From positions 370,001 to 434,000 of the forward strand of contig JAQFVV010012490.1 of NCBI GenBank assembly GCA_028023455.1: 64,000 nt of DNA, written 5' to 3'. The DNA is from Epiperipatus broadwayi. Taxonomy: Eukaryota > Onychophora > Udeonychophora > Euonychophora > Peripatidae. The position numbers and the translations under genes are program-made. Positions 60,530 to 64,000 of this stretch are shown here, one piece after another (positions within the stretch are counted from its first letter, which is position 1; the number at the start of each line of letters is the position of its first letter). A model generated the notes under the pieces. It was not told where the DNA came from. It ran no database searches and saw nothing but the letters and a program-made list of their open reading frames with translations.

Positions 60530-62429
60530 TAATTAATTAATTAAGGCAATGCAATAAAGGAACAAATTAAGAGTAAATAATTAGTAATATTGGGATTTGT
60601 CACAGATTATGAAATAGGTTTCCTTAAAACTGATTTCATGAGCTTTGAGTTATCATAAATCACAATTTGATTATAATATTTTATATCTTAGTTAAATATT
60701 ATGCTAAAACATCTAAATGAAACTATTTACAATATTATTTGTTACACACAATAAATATTTTAAAATAATTATTATAAATGACAATAATTTCAACAATATA
60801 ATGTTAACATTTTTTCCAATTGTAAACCATTAAATTTTCAAATAACATAATCTCTCTGACTGCTTCACAATTGTACAACATTAATCTTATCTATTGGTGC
60901 AGTTAACATTGTTAGAAACTACTTTCAGTTTGATTTAGAAAATTCATTTTTGTTTTGAGGGTTAACCATTTATACTTGGATATTCTGTATGATTAATTGC
61001 ATGAAATGTCAAATACAAATACAGGTTAAATACTCTTATTCTAAAAGCCATGAATTAAAAAACTATTTTTCAAACATTTTTAGATAAGTCATCATACTCT
61101 CACATAAATATATATATAAAGATTACAAAATAGTCATTATGTATATTTAATGAAAAAGATGAATGGTTAAAAATTAACTCAAAATGTTTACTACCATGTT
61201 ATGTGAATATTTGTAATAAATATTGATTATCAACTGTGCATTACATATAAAACTGAAAAATTTGGTGATCACTTTTATGTTAGCATGAATATCCAAAGAT
61301 TACAGATAGTGAAATAACATGTAAAACTGAATGCAATTTTCAACTATACATTTTTCTTCCAACATATGAAGTGCAAAATTTAAAATCAAGAAAATGTAAG
61401 TAATACATTTAAGTTTATTTTTTCTTTAATTAATCAGTTTCTTACACAATATTTGTCATATTCAATTAAATGTTCTGGCCATTCATACAGAAAAGATAGT
61501 CTATAGTTTAAAATTAGCTTTATTAATGCTTAGCCTGCTTTCGATATGTAAAATGTCATAACCATAGCATGATAAGCATTAATAAAAACTGAGTTTAAAT
61601 TATAAAGATTATTTTTTAGTATAAATGCCCAGAACATTTAGTTGAATATTACAATTATCCAGAAAAGGTAAAAAAAAATCATTGGTTTTGATTTACAATA
61701 TTTGTTAATAAATTACATTCAATTTTGATCAATTAATACTATTTAAAGTTTTTTAATGTATACTTTTTCTAAAGCAACAAGTGCAGAAATAATGTAATAC
61801 AATTGTAAAGCAATATTTCTTTTTATTAAAAAAAGTTTTATATATTATAAAAAAAAACTTTATCACATACAGTAATAAAGTGTATGGAATATAAATTGAA
61901 ATATATGTACATTACATTATATGATTATTTAACTATTTTTCATTTAAGATATTCATAATAACATGCTGTCATATCATAAACGAATTTTTACCAAAAAAAA
62001 ATTATTGAAGTTTTGACATTATGCAATTTTAAAAAGTTTAATCACAATAAAGTATACTAAAAATAAATTAGAAAATGTATGTTACATTAATTAATATATA
62101 CTTTTTTTTTTAAAAAATACATGTTTGCAATAACAATAATGGAGGCAAATATTTTTAACTTTTTTTTTTTGCTGAAATTTCATTTTGCAGCAAATTAAAG
62201 CATTAAATACAGTTATAAAAAAAAATCATTTAATACAGAAAGTACACAAAAAATAAATTGGATTTGATAAAGTTAGCAACAATTGTGCATCATATATTAA
62301 TAAACAGTTTATATACAGATTAATACAGATGCTTTTGATTAATATATTTACTAAAATGTTTAATTATTATTATCACTATCAATTTTAAACTTTTTTTTTT
62401 TTAAAAAAATGACATTCAAAGTTTATAAT

Positions 62430-62540
62430 ACCATGTTTCCTCCAAAATAAAACCTGAACTTATACTAATTTTTGCTCCAAAAAATGCCAGTGCTTATTTT
62501 CAGGAAATGTCTTATTTTTTTCACATACAAAATATACATT
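62430..62540. mobile_element. Fragment of a CCATGTTTCC-type DNA MITE
   Basis: CCATGTTTCCTCCAAAATAAAACCTG, TAATTTTTGCTCCAAAAAATGC and GCTTATTTTCAGGAAATGTC then TTATTTTT follow the layout of a small DNA transposon repeat widespread in animals, whose ends read CATGTTTCCCCGAAAATAAG. The right terminal repeat is not clear, so I call a fragment. Confidence 0.5.
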
Positions 62541-64000
62541 TATTGAAGTATCTCTTTTTTTTACAGAAAGCTGTAAGATTCTTATCCCAGAAGCTCCCCA
62601 CAATTCCTTTCTTGTACTTGTCAGAATAACTCTTTCTTTTTACACTTATCTTATCTGGTGATCAGAATATTATTCCATTTAAATTTATCCTTAAATCAAG
62701 TATTAATTGAAATATTGTGAGGGAGTGGTAACAAAAATGATTATAGTTAAGAATGGTTTGTCCATACAAAAGCAACAAAAAAATCAAGCACAAAAATTCA
62801 GAAAATGTTTCTGTATTTCATACATGCACATTAAGCTCATTCATTATAACATATAGTGACATATTGAATTATGACTACATATATATAACCCACACCTATG
62901 TCCATCCATTATCAAACACTTTCAAACTACTTGCAATAGCCCTGCTTGGGTATTCCTTTTAAAAACTTTTCTTTAGGAAAAAGATTGATGATTTAATTTA
63001 GCTTAATCTTATTAAAATCACTTCCATTAATGTAGTAAAATCTTTTAGGAGGAAAATAAAATGTTTAAGAAATCAAACTAATTTTATTTTTATCTTGAAT
63101 ATTTAAAAGCTACCACAATGAATCTCTAAAACTAAATCTAAGTGTTAAGTAAAATAAGTACCTAAAAATATATAAATGAAATTATAAATTGTCTGATATA
63201 CTGACTTGTGGTAGATAAATCATTTCTCTATACAGGTAGAATTATGTTTATCAAAAATTGACAACGGGAAAATACAAAAGAACAACATAATTTATATTGC
63301 ATTTATTTAAAGCATTAACATCAATAATATTATTTATTTATACATTCATTACTTTATAATTCAATAGTCTGTTGACCATCTATGTGGCTTATGATCTTTA
63401 TAAGCATCTTGAAAAATCATGGTAGGGCTTATTTCCTGGTTAAGTCTTATTTTTGGAGAAGCACGATATTTTGAATTGCTAGTGACACTAAATGTTTCAT
63501 CATATAAAAACATTATAATTGTTTGCTTATTTTTGGTTTATAGTAATATTTTGGAGATTTTCTTCACTAATCAGGTGTTACATGGGCTGGGTTTAAACCC
63601 TGTTCTAAGGTAAGGGATTCTGTAGCCACGCATATATAGATATGGTAGTATATATTTGATTTTTGTCTTTTTTAATGATTAAATAAAGAGCTAAAACAGG
63701 CTTAAGGGGGGGGGGATGTTGTACTCATTTATGTTAATGGGATGTGTATGTATACGTCATTGTATAGTCAAACATACAGCAAGAATCTTCTGGAAAAGTA
63801 TATAATGTATATATTTTATTTTGTGTCTAATTTTGTTTTATTTTTAATAAAAAAAAAAAGAAATATGTAATTGAACAAAAAAAGTAACTAAACAGATTTT
63901 TATCTATGGAATGCTTTTGGTGTCTAATGAAACTTTTTGAAATAAAAAAAAGAACATGCCAAAAGGTTTCATTGGTAAAAAAAAAAAGAAAATAGACAAA

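Larger units (their letters stand above)
55437..64000 (-). other. RTN: Reticulon intron, upstream exons not in window
   Basis: I looked on the minus strand for the exon encoding the second membrane hairpin (Y-V-G-x-x-F-N-G-x-T) and did not find it, so this intron probably continues past 64000. It contains the G-poor foldback element at 59587-60529 and a MITE fragment at 62430-62540. The rest is AT-rich. G runs occur at 63705-63715. Confidence 0.6.

Noticed and set aside
63419-63613. 64-codon plus-strand frame with hydrophobic residues
   Set aside because: Considered as a membrane-protein exon or a reticulon hairpin exon, but it is on the wrong strand and lacks splice sites and motifs.

Overview
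The window is animal nuclear DNA: strongly AT-rich (roughly 70-75% A+T by eye), almost gene-empty, with small exons separated by introns of 4-8 kb and a dense layer of decayed transposable elements. The repertoire (several non-LTR retrotransposons, a Ty3/gypsy element, piggyBac, Merlin-like, hAT-like and TA-flanked TIR elements, tRNA-derived SINEs and repeats carrying hammerhead ribozymes) suggests an invertebrate, perhaps a mollusc such as a cephalopod. That placement is an inference; nothing here identifies a species.

Only one cellular gene is firmly supported. On the minus strand, 41.86-55.44 kb carries the last three coding exons and the 3' UTR of a reticulon. The exons (55390-55436, 51192-51250, 42958-43003) have matching splice sites and phases and encode the end of the reticulon-homology domain. 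Upstream exons lie beyond position 64000, so 43.0-64.0 kb is mostly reticulon intron, with insertions of two LINEs, a G-poor foldback element and small MITEs.

Left of the reticulon gene the window is intergenic and repeat-built. 0-8 kb: an L1-like LINE remnant, a tRNA-derived SINE, a cluster of hairpins overlapping a small ORF, and a hAT MITE with a perfect 8-bp target duplication. 8.3-12.2 kb and 19.9-20.9 kb: repeat families carrying hammerhead self-cleaving ribozyme motifs. 16.5-18.1 kb: a LINE remnant with a nested SINE, then an unclassified repeat. 23.3-24.8 kb: an unclassified GC-richer element with inverted ends. 26.0-36.9 kb: a degenerate minus-strand Ty3/gypsy element whose right LTR is split by about 4.1 kb containing piggyBac and Merlin-like remnants. 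39.8-40.6 kb: a TIR element flanked by TA.

The most notable system is the ribozymes. A head-to-tail array has hammerhead cores (CTGATGA, stem II, GAAA, stem III, ATC) every 448-459 bp. Two diverged relatives on opposite strands sit at 11.2-11.4 kb. A separate foldback family has a compact 42-nt hammerhead with a two-base-pair stem III. Two further foldback elements carry a CTGAAGA-hairpin-AAAC relic. Multiple ribozyme-bearing families within about 12 kb recall Penelope-like elements and retrozymes, but no Penelope reverse transcriptase was found here.
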